From Omphalotus guepiniiformis (lineage: Eukaryota > Basidiomycota > Agaricomycetes > Agaricales > Omphalotaceae): DNA of 64,000 nt. Numbering within the stretch: position 1 is the stretch's first letter; each line of letters opens with the position of its first letter. The stretch spans positions 2,914,001 through 2,978,000 of the forward strand of contig JAQOOI010000022.1 of assembly GCA_028554645.1 (NCBI GenBank), given 5' to 3'. The notes under the pieces were generated by a model. That model had not been told where the DNA came from, ran no database searches, and saw only the letters and a program-made list of their open reading frames with translations. Of this stretch, positions 45,299 through 56,991 are shown in pieces. The position numbers and the translations under genes were made by a program.

Positions 45299-46966
45299 CT
45301 ATTTTATCATATTAACTCGCTTTGACCTTGATCGTGGTATTGTTTTGGTAACCCTGACTGTGACTTCTTTCGCCAATACGTCTGCCTTCTAAACATCTCT
45401 ACTGTCATGCAAGACTACGATAATTGCGCTGGGTTGAACTCACCTGACGCTTTGATGGTGTTCTGATTTCTTCATCTGAGTCTGTCAATTCCGTTAGCTC
45501 ACTTTCTTCGTCTTCGTCAAAATCCTGTATATGGTGAGAGGCGTAAGTTACTGCATACACAAAACATTACTTCCTCACATTGTCTGGTGTGGGACGCCGA
45601 CGTTTCGAGCGCTTTTTCGGCGGTTCACCACAATAGCTCTGAAGCTCTGCAACATATGCAGACGTGCGTCCTCCAACTGTTATCCATTTGATTGTAGCGG
45701 GTTCCCCAGAAGCCTATAGTAAATGTCAGGGCGCGTTGTGGCATTGGTTGTAAGTATGACTTACGAGCTTCAAAGACGACTTTGTTTTCTTCCCTTTGCC
45801 CTGTCCGCAATGATTCAATGCATAGCTCATGAATGGACAAACATCTGAAGTACCCAGCGATGCTTGAATAACCAGTCATCCGGGAATTTCGAATCATCCG
45901 CATCAACTGCGACAGCAACTTGACAAACGTTTTGCACTTGATGATGAAGTTTCGTGAGCTGATCTACCGTGAGGGTGTTACATCTTTGTTCGGGATGGAC
46001 GTGTGAGTGATACAAAATTTCGTCTGAGAAGGATCTTCGTACTGAGAATCAGAGAGCGGGTCTACACTGGGGATCTCACCTGCTACCCAATTACCGACGC
46101 CCGCGCTAAAAGACTGGTCCAAGAGAAGGGCCTTGATAGGGCAGGATCTTTTCAAGACTTTGGAGGAAAAATCCTCCAGCGATGGCATACATAACAATGG
46201 ATCAAAGCCTAAGTGAGATATCGGTGGTTCGGTAGATGGTGAATGACGTAGTCGAATACGTCCTAGGCGGCGGGCGTCCAAGAAAGCTAACTCGGTTGTT
46301 GTCTGCGTTTCCTCGTCGTTGAGATGCAAGATAAACTGGAGAATGTCATTCGTCGGTCGATAAAAATTGATTGTTTTGAGAAATTGCACCTTCATGAAAC
46401 GAGGAGGCCAATCAACGCTAGCCTTTCTGGGCGTCTCTTTGTAGTACGTAGCAAGCTCCCCTTTGACCTTTACAGAAAACTGTTGATTTGGTTCTCCGTA
46501 CGTGTACTGAGGTCAAGTACCTGAAGCATACCAGTCATGCCAAAATGGAGAACAGGTAGTCTACCCTCTCCATCAAGATCGATATAGAAAGTCTTTCCTA
46601 TCAGAATGGATAGGCGTCAAAACTAGGAAGTATCATTGAAACGCTACTCAAAGTCACCATATCTCTTCACATCCACAATCTTCCTTCCGGTGAGTTCTTC
46701 GACCTGTTACAAGCCGCCTTCCTGAGAACACGTCCTAACGCGCAGAATCATAATAATGTTGCTGATTGAAAGATACTCACAAATTCCGTATGGGTAGTTT
46801 CGGAGAATACTAGACTGTCCTCGTTTGCTTCTACTCGCTCAATGACCTTGCCCAGTCCGACTCTTTTGATGAGTTTCACGGCTCGGTCAACCTCTGCAGT
46901 CCATTATTTTTTATTTAATTGTAGTCAATCAGAGAAACTGCTTTGCTGACCTGGGAGTTCGGGCAT
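45299..46966 (-). CDS. Formamidopyrimidine-DNA glycosylase (MutM/Fpg family, fungal type)
   Basis: The 16-base first exon (46951-46966) encodes MPELP; after the intron comes EVDRAVKLIKRVGLGKVIER. Pro2 is the Schiff-base nucleophile and Glu3 the catalytic acid of the family. Further landmarks: LPVLHFGMTGMLQ, ELAFLDARRLGRIRL, SHLGFDPLLCMPSLEDF, then the H2TH region IKALLLDQSFSAGVGNWVAD followed by EILYHSHVHPEQRCNTLT. As in plant and fungal Fpg, no zinc finger is seen; instead GKGKKTKSSLKLASGEPATI leads to a Lys/Arg- and Asp/Glu-rich nuclear-type tail (PKKRSKRRRPTPDN). It excises oxidised purines. The final two exons extend beyond an apparent stop at 45567 (DN|DFDEDEESELTELTDSDE), to TAG at 45299-45301. 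It is divergent from the MFS gene over 145 bases. Confidence 0.9.
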
Positions 46967-47111
46967 AGGAAATGAACAGAGTGAGCCGACGCCGGAGTCT
47001 GAGATCCAGTGAGCTCGTCGTAACACGTGCGTCATCGTGTATTCGAGTAGACTCCATCTGCACCTCCTGCTAGGTCTGACTCAAGTCACAGTGTTCACCA
47101 GTGCGGCGAGC

Positions 47112-49330
47112 ATGGAAGGTTAGTTAAATTGGCAATACCAATATGCGCTGACTTGATCTGCCAGTAGCACCGTATGATCGAAATACACCGTGGGGTCTTC
47201 GGTGGAGGTCCTCGTACTGGTTCGTCACCTTCGTGGTTTCTTTAGGGAAGTAACACCCCAAGTTTTGTTGTTTCTTTGAATCATATTGCAATTTCAATCT
47301 TTAGGAATCGCCACGGATTTATTGGTGTATTCTATCATCGTACCTGTAATTCCATTCCAGCTAGAGAAACTTGGGTATGACCACATCTCCGTGCATACTT
47401 CGTGGCTCCTTTTTGCATATGTTCGTCTCGGAACATCCATTTGAATCTCTGAGCTTGTCATTAACATGAATCATACCCTCTCTCAAAATTCCTTGGCGAA
47501 GTCTGCTGGTTTAGCGATCTGTCCGTAGTACTCATCGAGCTTTGAGCTTCATCTCACGTTGATTTTCACTTTATTAGCAACTTTTCCAGCTGCAATGTTC
47601 TCGGAACGCTATGAGGCTCGGAAACTGCCTCTCATTGTTGGGATCTTCGTTCTCATCGGGTCACAAATAATGCTCATGGAAGCCCCGGTGTACTGGCTTA
47701 TGTGTCTGGCTCGAGTCTTGCAAGGAATTGGATCAACAATGGTTTGGGTTGTGGGGCTTGCCTTACTGTCAGCTTATCTTCCCAGAGCCTGTAATGGCGC
47801 ACTTGGACTGATCTTTGAGAATAGGTGTGACCTGACACCAGAAAAGTTCATTGGCAGTGAGTCTCAGCATCATCGCTTGGCCTCTTTCTGACGACTCGTA
47901 CTGTACTAAGGACAAATGGGTCTAGCAATGGTTGGGTTATCTGTCGGGTGGGTGAAAGGAATGCTTTTGTTCATAGCTTTACTTCTAAACCGAACGTTAG
48001 GATGCTCATAGGACCTCCTGTCGGAGGGGCCTTATACTCACGCTTTGGATTCCGCGGTCCTTTCATATTTGGCATCGCTGCTGCCGTTATAGACTTGATT
48101 GCTCGGCTAGTTATCGTTGAACGAAAAGAAGCATTAAACTGGGGTTACGACCCACTTGCTCTTCCGGAGCAAACACCAGAAAATGCAGAAGGAAACCAAC
48201 TTACGGAAACAGGGGAAATAGGTGCAGCCCCTACTCCGGTGGCAATCCCTAACGAGAAGGAGGTCGACGAACCAAAAACGGTTAATGAAGATGACCTAAC
48301 GCCAAGATCGAATCCGATGTCTGTATCCTTATGGTCTGTAATAGTTCGGCTTTCCAAGTCTGCTCGAGCTTTTACAGTCTGTATCGTGTCTCTTATCTTC
48401 GGGTAAATTCATGCCATGAAGGTAAATGAAGACTTGCCATTGACATTCACCGTAGTATCATCTACACTTGCCTAGAGCCGACATTACCTCTTCGGTTGCA
48501 AGACGTATGGGGCTTCAACTCCTCCAAAGTTGGTCTTGTTTTTCTGGCTGGGGTAGTCCCTACCTTCTTCTGTAGGTCCTTCTTTGACTTTGGCACAAAT
48601 ACAACACCCATAATTTCGACAGCTTCCCCCATTACCGGATACGTTACGGATATTCACGGTCCTGCATGTGTCTCTGCCCTGTCTCTTCTGCTCGCTTTAC
48701 CCTGGTGGATTATACTGATTTTCAGAAGTAATCTTGCGCTATTCATCGCCGCGTTTGCTCTTCAAAGCAAGTAGACTACTCTATTTGCGTTACTTGTGTA
48801 ATTGACCGATCCGTTTCCAGGTTTCTTCTCTTCTGGCGTGCTATCACCAGTCATGGCCGAGTTCGCTGCAGTATCGCGACACGACGAAGGCGTGGGTTGT
48901 AAGCCATCTATTTTTTCTGATCGGGTAAACGCTGAGCGCTGAGAGCCTGCCCGCATTCGATAAGATGCTCATGTTTACGGTGCGTTCAACTTGGCGTATG
49001 GTATTGGCTCAGCAGGTAAGCACGACTTCGTTTTGGCCTATTGCGGCACCTAGGGCCTCTTACAAACAACATCCTATCGTGAAGTGGGTCCAATTCTTGG
49101 CGGCCAGGTATGACAGATAGTTTTATGCCTACTATCCTACTTACAACTACGGCCAGATCTATGATCATGTCCAACGTGGATGGTTGGCTCTTTGTCTACT
49201 AGCTATGGGACTGATTGTGGTGGCCTTGATTTTAAGCTGCTTCTTTACTGGAGATGAGCCAATCGTGAAATATCTAATTCGAAAATCACGAAGTAGAAGA
49301 GAGAGCAGAAGAAAAGATGTAGAGGAGTAG
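47112..49330 (+). CDS. MFS transporter (DHA1 / vesicular amine transporter-like)
   Basis: The first exon is ATG GAA G only; the next gives VAPYDRNTPWGLRWRSSYWF. Twelve-helix MFS features: SIIVPVIPFQLEKLGYDHIS, FPAAMFSERYEARKLPLIVG (helix 2-3 loop), ARVLQGIGSTMVWVVGLALL (helix 4-5), MLIGPPVGGALYSRFGFRGP (motif C), a hydrophilic central loop (GEIGAAPTPVAIPNEKEVDE), and a second half to YGIGSAVGPILGGQIYD, ending in a basic tail. Likely a proton-coupled exporter; substrate unknown. Splice details: the donor at 47246 reads GGAAGT where GTAAGT is expected, and without splicing there (47246-47304) the frame stops at once. A later donor is GTCCGT. Other junctions are normal and the rest of the frame is intact. 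Confidence 0.82.
47246..47304 (+). other. Intron with GG instead of GT donor in the MFS gene
   Basis: TTTAG|GGAAGTAAC..CTTTAG|GA joins VVSL|GIATDLLVYS in phase 1. It is one base from the consensus GTAAGT, and no GT donor nearby gives the right phase. Confidence 0.65.
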
Positions 49331-49732
49331 ATATACTACGCAGTTTGAAACCTCCACTCTACTTGTTATTATTGAAAATTGATACATACATGAACTGAAT
49401 TACCTTTCGGGGTTGTATCAAGCTTCTTCCTTCACAGCCACCATTAGAGTGTGTCACCGGATCTTTGTCAGCTCTCAGGACCCAGTTGTTACCCAGCTTG
49501 ATTTTGGCTGTTCTCTGTCGACCGTTGACATCAAACTAGAGCTAGAGCAGCTCCTGCTCGACTGCAGAGATTTTGAAAATCTGGTGCCACTTCCTGCCAC
49601 GTAGCTGTTGGCTTTCCTGGTTGTCTGCTTCTTGCTGTCGACGGCTTCTTCAGAATCAGTGGTGAGAGTGATTTCCGCTTGCCGTACTTTGGCTATGCTA
49701 ACGAGCTGTTGAAATTTTCCTAGTTTGTGAAC
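49331..49732. other. Intergenic and 5' leader with a probable UTR intron (49662-49723)
   Basis: GTGAGAGTG..GCTAAC..TTTTCCTAG at 49662-49723 has donor, branch site and acceptor of a 62-base intron ending ten bases before the next ATG. Upstream sequence has no in-frame ATG, so it is probably a 5' UTR intron. Confidence 0.45.
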
Positions 49733-51579
49733 ATGGACAGCAATCCGTACCCCTCACCTCCATCTTCTTCGGCATCTGCTGATATTGAAGTCAATAACTA
49801 TCCGCCAGGCGCCACTGCTGAAAGTCAAATCCGTGCCGACTTGGAGAGCGAGGATAACGAACCTCGAAGTTTTCAGAGGACTATTGGTCGGCTTGATGCT
49901 GCCTTTTCTCGAATTCGTCAGCTGAGAAGAGATCTTCTGGCAGGTGCTCGGAATCAGGATGGGTTGTCCCCCACTAGCATTGGGCCTGCACACGAAGCTA
50001 TTGTTCTTACTGGTCAAAGGGAACGAAGTTACAACGAAGAGGCTATGGAGAGGATGAGGAGCATTGTCCCTTCAGATGTTAGAGAGCGTTTGAGACAGTT
50101 TGAAGCGCGTCGAACGGAGGCAGATCGAGAACGCGACCGCGAGCTTTTCAACCACCAGCTCTTACGTGCTGCTGCAGCCCACATGCTGCCTATCGACACT
50201 TCAGTCACTCCTTCTTCCCACCCAACATCTTCGCAATCCTCCTTTAGCCCAAATTCACCTCTCAGTCCTCCACGACAGCGGCTACTTCCCCAACGCACTC
50301 TGTTAGACACCCAACCTCTTCGTAGAAGAGAGCTATCTGACGATCCCAATACAGATTTGGGTAGACGCGTGGCTCTCCGTGAATCTGCCAGTAATTCACC
50401 ATCGTCCCGCGACGGCTCTCGCGCCTTGCCCACTCTCATTGAGAGAGACTTTGAATACATTCAATCATTACCACGTCAACGTCGGACAGAGCCCATTGCT
50501 CTCAGACGCATCGAATCGTCTCTCGACCATCTTCGTCGCGAAATGGAGAATCGGACTTCTCGAAGTATGGATCATTCGAGTGGCCTTCAATCCTCTAGTG
50601 CAGGTGCACCAACTCGAGGGCCTATTCGAAGGTCAAGAATCTTACCGTCACGCCAGAACTCAATTCCTTCTTCCACATCATCAACGCTGGACCGACTGTC
50701 GCTACTTTCAAATTTCTCAGTTCAGAATCTTCCGACTCCGAATTCTGCTACCTCACAGCAACCACTGCTCTTTGACGAACCGACTAGCTATATCCAGTCC
50801 CCTCATTCACAAGCTGGCGAAGACCGGGATAGACAGCGAATGGAATCAATTGACGAGGAGAGTCAAGGTCGTAGCTATATCGTCCGCCAGAGCGACCGTG
50901 TGCATAATATCAATCTAAACTGGGAAGAGGTACCCTCAGGATCGCTATTGATGTCAAGCCCGGTTGGTATGGAGCTACCACCAGATGTCGTTCCCAGAGT
51001 AGTTAGAGGGGATCATCGTCGTGATGACACGGTCACTGTTCAGCCATCTGAATACCTTCCTGTTTATCAGGACACGGCGTCCAGACGTAAGTCTTGTGTC
51101 CTCTTTTAGAACGAACTTCTCATCAGCTCACATCCCGGTGCTCTGTAGATGTCCTTGACCAAGGCTTCGACCGATCATCTTTCGAGGACGCTCGTCATCC
51201 CTACGAGAGGCCTGTCCGAAGCCGGTGGCAACCTAGTATAAGGCTGACACGCGATGAATTTGGGTCAATCACACGTACTCAGACTACACAGGACTACGAT
51301 GGGGAAGAGGATGCAAACCCTCGTGTACGCTTGTTCGCCCACGATCCCGGAGATGGTTTCCTGTACACCATACTTCCAAACGGCACTTGTGCACGAAGGC
51401 CTCGTCCACCCTGCTCCGATCCACCTAAAGTGTTCGGAACAAGCGCTCCACGATTCATTGATCCCCTGCCGTCAGCGCTGGTAGATAAGTACTCTTCCAG
51501 CAGCATAAAACCTTCACGACTGGAGGCTGGTGCTCCGAAGCTCTCCATACCCACACACGCCTGCTTGGCTGGACGATGA
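49733..51579 (+). CDS. Uncharacterised Ser/Arg-rich protein
   Basis: Two exons (intron 51087-51148, in frame: TASR|HVLDQ), about 595 residues starting MDSNPYPSPPSSSASADIEV. I do not recognise the family. Visible: a helical N-terminal segment (RTIGRLDAAFSRIRQLRRDL), a charged helix (ERLRQFEARRTEADRERDRE), long Ser/Pro/Arg disorder in the middle, a short helix RRIESSLDHLRREMENR, and a more ordered-looking C-terminal part with LNWEEVPSGSLLMSSPVGME and RLFAHDPGDGFLYTILPNGT. There is no signal peptide or membrane segment. Probably an intracellular, largely disordered regulator or scaffold; this is inference only. Confidence 0.75.
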
Positions 51580-52012
51580 TCGATGAACCCTTAAACTAAA
51601 ATTCCCTTATCATCTTGGATTCAGGATCCGCACGGAGTCGCGCTACCGTCAATATCTTTACCTTTAACTTATTAGCTTTCATCTTCCGTGTTCGCATCGT
51701 GTCTTCTTACTTGACTGGCAAGTTGGTACTTAAGTTATGTAGTAATTCACACCACTTTTGACACATTCATATTCATATATCATACTTTGTTCATTTCTGT
51801 ACGCCGCAGTTCCTCCTAAATTTATGCATTCACGTATATCGCACATACAGTATATTTATGATTTGATACTCAATACCAAGTGGAGTGATACTTGAGCAAC
51901 TAAGGAAAAGGTCCGGTTGACAGTACAGCGAAATAAATTAGGCTCAGCTGTGTGCACGCGCTTGCTCACGGTTTGGTGAAGCTCCTTCATTGAACTGCTG
52001 GGACATTTCACA
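51580..52012. other. Intergenic, AT-rich, nothing recognised
   Basis: This is 3' flank of the preceding gene and promoter of RPC9. No RNA gene or repeat was seen. Confidence 0.5.
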
Positions 52013-52837
52013 ATGGAAGTTCGTCGCAATTCTGCTTCGACTGTTTCTTCCCTTGAATGATTGATCTTAGGTTGTCAATGCCCGCTCTGCTCTATTATCC
52101 AACTTTGAAGTCCTCGAATTACTCCGCGAACTCGAAAGTGACCACATAGCGCGTACTAAAACTGCCATTCGTATCAAAAAGGAGGAAGAGGCCTCTGGAG
52201 CCGTGTCGGTCCCTGGCCCGGGAGGTAGACATCCTGCAATGACAGAAATCAGCGAAAATTTGCGAACTATACAGGTCGAAGTGGGTGTGTGGATATGTTT
52301 TCGTAACTCTTCCGATCTGTTGATCTTGTTTTTCGAGGGTACAGGCAATACAACATCTGTCTGCTGACTTTCAACCCACTGTATCGCAAACACCGGAAGG
52401 CATCACACGCTTGGTGAAAGATCTGGCCAAGTATGACCTTACAAAGGCAGAAAAACTACAAATTGTCAACCTTGCGCCCGTGCAAGCTGTTGAGCTCTAT
52501 GTGGTGCGTTACAATATTACATGATGATTTTGAATCCTCATTCAAGCAATTGCGTCTGAAGATTGTTGAGGAGCTTGAGGATCGCCTAGGTGACTCGATG
52601 GAAGACATTCTGGACCAAGTGAAATCTTCTCTCTCAGAACCTAGACAACCTGTCAACGGTGTTCATGCCGAATCAAAGGTCACTCCAGGTGAACTCCCGA
52701 CAAGTAATTGGGAGTTGTCGTATCCCGAAAACGATCCCGAAGGAGATATGGAAATGGATGCAGTAAACGATCTAGTGTTCGATGATACCGGTGAAGGTGC
52801 AGGAGTTGAAGGCGATCTAGATATGGAGGAGGAGTAA
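52013..52837 (+). CDS. RPC9: RNA polymerase III subunit RPC9 (Crp17 family)
   Basis: The first coding exon is only ATG GAA (52013-52018); intron 52019-52070 then gives MEVVNARSALLSNFEVLELL. Further: GRHPAMTEISENLRTIQVEA, TPEGITRLVKDLAKYDLTKA, EKLQIVNLAPVQAVELYVIV and EELEDRLGDSMEDIL, the HRDC-like fold shared by Rpc17/C17 and Rpb4. With C25 it forms the Pol III stalk used in initiation. The C-terminus is acidic (PENDPEGDMEMDAVNDLVFD to LDMEEE). Introns after IQVE and LYV keep frame. It is longer than yeast C17 because of the Pro/Gly loop and acidic tail. Confidence 0.9.
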
Positions 52838-53055
52838 TTCTCAACATCGTTCCTCTTGTATCCTTAATTTTCTGTTCCACTACCCTCGACATTTCTATTC
52901 AGAGAATTCCAAGAATATGTATTGAATAGGTTAAAATAATAGCAATGCTTGACAAGACACGTTACAGTCTGTCCATCCAATTCCGTCCATCCGAGTTCTC
53001 CTTGACCAAGAAATCGCGCCTAGCGCGTCAGCGAAAGTTTTATAGTACAACAACA

Positions 53056-55801
53056 TCACATCACATTCACGCCAACAGTGACTCTGCCCTTGAACCAGTC
53101 CTTCATCCCCTTTGCCCTGAGGCTAACACTACTCTTCACACTCTCAGGAAGGCTCTTCAAACTCCTAACACTCTTCGTGCCTCCGCTTTTAGCACTTCTA
53201 AAGCTCTCCAACGACGGCGCACTTCTCAGCCCTGCGCCTCTTAGGTCCAGCCCATGTCCATCTGTAGAAGGGGTCGTTGGCAACGGCGGAACCGAAACAC
53301 TATGTGCGTTTGTAGACGAATGCGTCATGGATCCCAGGGCGTATGGCCCAGAAATTGTCGGACGAGGGATCGCTGACCTAGCCGGTAAGGTCGATGGTGT
53401 CCGGCTTAATGATACCTTTATCGATGAAGATGCCGATGAAGGCTTGCGTTTTAGTGACACCAGTCTTCTGAGGCTACCAGTCCCAGTTCCAGCTACACTC
53501 TCTTTTTCTTTGTATACCTCCGGTGTCGGCGTGGCGCAAGACTCTTCTCGCTCGAGCTCCTGCGCCCGAGCTCGGGCAGAGCGACGATCGAAATCTCGCA
53601 ACTGTGCACTGACCGTGTCGCGGTCTTCTGCGTCCTCCTTTTCCGGCTCCATTATGATAACGGGACGACTACTCTGTGCTGCGTAAGGATGGGGGCGAGC
53701 ATAAGGATGTGTGTATATCTGTTGCAGTGTGTCATCCACATGCTTCGACCTCGAATCTAGCTCCATGTCGTCAACATCTATACCCATATCCAGATCAAAG
53801 GGTCCTGCGCCAGTCATTCCATCCCAAGACTCGTAAGAGTACACTCCACTAGCATAATGCACTGTTGGCGTATCTGCAAACTTGACTGATTTGTTACTGC
53901 CGGTAGTGCAAGCGCTATTCTTCCGCTGAGCAGTGACATTCTCAAGCTCCTTGTCCAACCCTAAGCTGACGCCAGAGTCAAACTTTGTTGAATTGGCATC
54001 GGAATTTAAGGGGTATTCGGAATAGTAGGGTGTACGTGAAGACAGAATTGATTTAGTCGGAGAGGGAGATTTACGTCTTTTCGCGTCCATTGCTGAGCCT
54101 CCTGACTCGTCGTCTTCAATGTCTTCGATGATACACCTATGGTGCGGCTGAAATTTTTTCGTCTTGCCGACGCCACCGCTACCATATATATGGTGATGAT
54201 GATGCGTAGGTGCCGTGGGGGTTATGGGAGGTGACGAAGACATAGATGATACAGAAGTGGAAAGTGGTGGGGATGCAGAAGCAGAAGTAGACGTTGATGT
54301 TGAAGATGATAACGATCCTGACCGGGCGTACAGCGCCCTTTTCTTTAACGGTGAATATACCGGTATAGAAGAACCTGATGGGGTTTTGTTTGGAGCATCC
54401 GGCAGCGGTAACAGAGGAGTAATACCCAACTCTCTTATGCTGCGTTTGCCCTTTTCCTTCCCGCGGCGTTTTATTGGGCTGGTACCACTGAGACAGTCGA
54501 CGTTGGCGCCGGACCAAAGTGACGGGATACCAGTGTCAGTACCACGAACCTCGTTCTGGCTTGCCTTTAAGCTTCCAGCACTGGCTTTATTCGGGCTCAG
54601 TCTGGAAGGCTTGTTCGTTCTGAAGTTCGGAATCGAACTCGCACCCGCTCCAGGGTTTGGATGGGACCCAGACCGTGTTCGCAAGATGTGAGTCCAGAAC
54701 GTGCTCGAACTAGAGGTCCCGGATCCAGTGGACAACGGTATAGGAGAGTCGGAAGATGTGAAACCAAAGGAAGAAGGGACCAAAACGCCGATACTCCCCG
54801 TGCTACCAAAGCTACTCCCGTCAGCATTACCATCAGGGGCGCTTGCAGCTCTTCTATGTAGGCTGCTCGTGCTGTTCCCCAGGCCAGCAGAAATGACAGG
54901 GAAATAATCAGTCACGTCCGGACGATAAGTATTTGTAGAGGTGGGCGTCGGACATCTACTGCTATCTCTTGTTGAGGCAGGGGAAGGTGTAGCACAAGAG
55001 CTACCAGACTCGGTCCGACGGTTGTATCTGATAGCTGAAATTGCGGAGGATGTGGATATCGAGGGAGATTTGGGCTGACGGTAGATCCATTCTGACCCGG
55101 GAGAACCGTTATGTGTAGAAGAGTAGGAATGCATGCGTTTGACAGGGCGTGGGGGCGTCTGAAAAAGGGTGTCTGGTACGGAATAAGGTCCCTGCAAGCT
55201 GCTAGACGCTTCGGGTGACTGGGGAGAATCGGTTGTATGAGTGTCTGTGGCGGGCGTCTGGACAGTAAAAGATCCACAAGTAAATGAGCGTCCATATGCT
55301 GAGCCCGCATAGATACATGAACCTGTACTTACAACGCTACAATTCAATTGAGGATGCAACGGTCGCTTGTTACCAAAAGAACGGGATGAACGATGATTCA
55401 CGTTTGGGGCAACGACCTTGGCGCTGCTGGACTTGGTTGAGCGTTGATAATGGTGGTGGCCGCGTCGAGGCGTGCCCTTGGAACGTGGAAAGGTAGCCGA
55501 TAACGAATCGGATGCGTGTTTGCCGTTTGACTCTGAGAGTGAGGAGGCAGGTTTCTTTCAAGCCAGGGTTAAACGGTATTCAAAGCAAGCACTCGAAAGA
55601 CACTCACAATGTTGATCGGAGAGGATGGGGGATATTCGTTGACTGGTGTGACACCAGGCTCTTGCAGTATTCTAGCATCGGCGGTAAGCCACCTAATTTC
55701 ATCGCTAGTTATGGAAGCAAGGGAGAGATTTTCGTGCTATAGCAAGGAAAGAAGAGTCAGACGACGACAAGGGCAGACGAGAACCGACTCACCTGGAACA
55801 T
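53056..55801 (-). CDS. Uncharacterised large low-complexity protein
   Basis: About 850 residues after splicing; family not recognised. Start chosen at 55801 (MFQHENLSLASITSDEIRWL), since the in-frame block TADARILQEPGVTPVNEYPP looks conserved. Introns end near 55745, 55560 and 55262 (the last is 72 bases, in frame, beginning GTAAGTACAG). The rest is Ser/Thr/Pro-rich with poly-Ser and poly-His runs, an acidic-aromatic block (YASGVYSYESWDGMTGAGPF), a helix rich in Arg/Glu/Ala (RDFDRRSARARAQELEREES) and a basic C-terminus ending KDWFKGRVTVGVNVM. It has no membrane segment. Probably a disordered nuclear or cytoskeletal regulator, but there is no direct evidence. Confidence 0.75.
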
Positions 55802-56318
55802 TGCTGATTCGCTCGATCCCTTGTATAGCCTGGGGAGGGGCCGAGGTTAGGAGGACGAGAAAACAAGAAGCAAATAAGTAAGTGAGCGGGGGCGGCCAGC
55901 AGAGGTTGTGGTGGGGAAGAACGGTTTAGAAGAAGAGGATAAGAGGTAAAAAGGAAAGGTCGTAATGACTGGGCACGCTGCATGGCATACCGGGGGTCTT
56001 ACTCACACAGTGAACGCTCCGCGTAAACCTTGGGGTATAGAACGAGGTCATACCTAAACCTCACGTTCTACACGTGTAATTGAGCATTAGAATAGATAAT
56101 AGAACCGGAGCGTTCCTAGACTTGTCGTGGTGATTGAGTGCATCAGACGCGTGTAGAACACGGTTTCGAAAGTGATGAGGTAAATCACGTGATTATTTTT
56201 TGCCTATAGAGTAACTTTACAGAGAAGTGCTGAACGGTGACGAGACCTTTCCAAGGGGGAAAAACGAGGGCCATCGGGGTAGAGAAGAGGGAAAGAGCGC
56301 GTTTAGGTCGGTGATGAA
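55802..56318. other. Intergenic with palindromic AATCACGTGATT
   Basis: The 12-base perfect palindrome AATCACGTGATT lies at 56183-56194, about 380 bases upstream of the uncharacterised minus-strand gene. It contains an E-box. A CCCCTCCCC-type pyrimidine tract (minus strand) sits just before the start. Confidence 0.4.
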
Positions 56319-56802
56319 TCATAACGTTGGGCGGTCAGCATGCAGACCACTCCAGATTCCCCTGGCTGCCTCTGTGGTACTCTCTACAGTCTTCTTCAAT
56401 GGTTTGATCTTGGCACCCGAAGAGTCGAGAAGTAGCTCGACCTTCTTCTGAATTTGTGTGACTTCAAGTCCATTGAGAGCTATGACTTTGTCTCTGTTGT
56501 TGACTGCGAAAAAAAACTGTAAGTACGAGTGAGGGAAGAGAGCGACCATACAGACCATAGAAGCCACGTATTATAGGTTCCTTCTGTGTGCGCTGTCTAA
56601 CGACTACTTCGACGTGTGGATTCCGTCGAGCGAGATCCTCTATGTGATTGAGAATGTATGCGCGGGTACTAGTGGATGAGGGCCATTTGTCGCAATACTC
56701 GAATACAAGCTTCCTGATATGAGGAAGGAAAGCAGTATGGCCGTTTGCAGGAGATGAGCCCAGCTTTGCCCTGATAATGGGCGATACTGGAGGCAAGCGC
56801 AT
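56319..56802 (-). CDS. Mitochondrial ribosomal protein mL43 (MRPL51 family)
   Basis: Two exons (52-base intron, GGCTTCTATG|GTCTGT..TTCGCAG|TC), 143 residues. Begins MRLPPVSPIIRAKLGSSPAN and has the thioredoxin-like L51/S25/CI-B8 pattern: FLPHIRKLVFEYCDKWPSST, AYILNHIEDLARRNPHVEVV, VRQRTQKEPIIRGFYVNNRD. It then continues KVIALNGLEVTQIQKKVELL and ends HADRPTL. It is a component of the mitochondrial large ribosomal subunit. The length and the PxVEVVVR core fit fungal MRPL51. No separate cleavable presequence is obvious. Confidence 0.9.
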
Positions 56803-56991
56803 TGGAAACAGGGCAAGGAGTGAAAGAGCCTGAAGCGCCAGTTGACCGGCCGGCCGGAGTAAGATATAAAAGGAAGCTAACCGGAGAGTATTAGGTAATC
56901 AAAGCTGCTGCTCGTCACTTGAACGATTCTCAGGCCGTCGTCGCCTCAAAAAACAACGGACGCGTCGCGTACATAACAAGTAATACGGCCC

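Noticed and set aside
45567..45569. TAA as the stop of the glycosylase gene
   Set aside because: It lies within an intron (GTGAGG..ATACAG); splicing continues into an acidic and then basic tail ending at 45299.
53078..53686. 202-codon open frame on the plus strand
   Set aside because: It lies entirely antisense to the spliced, low-complexity minus-strand gene at 53056-55801; its openness follows from that gene's Ser/Pro codon bias.
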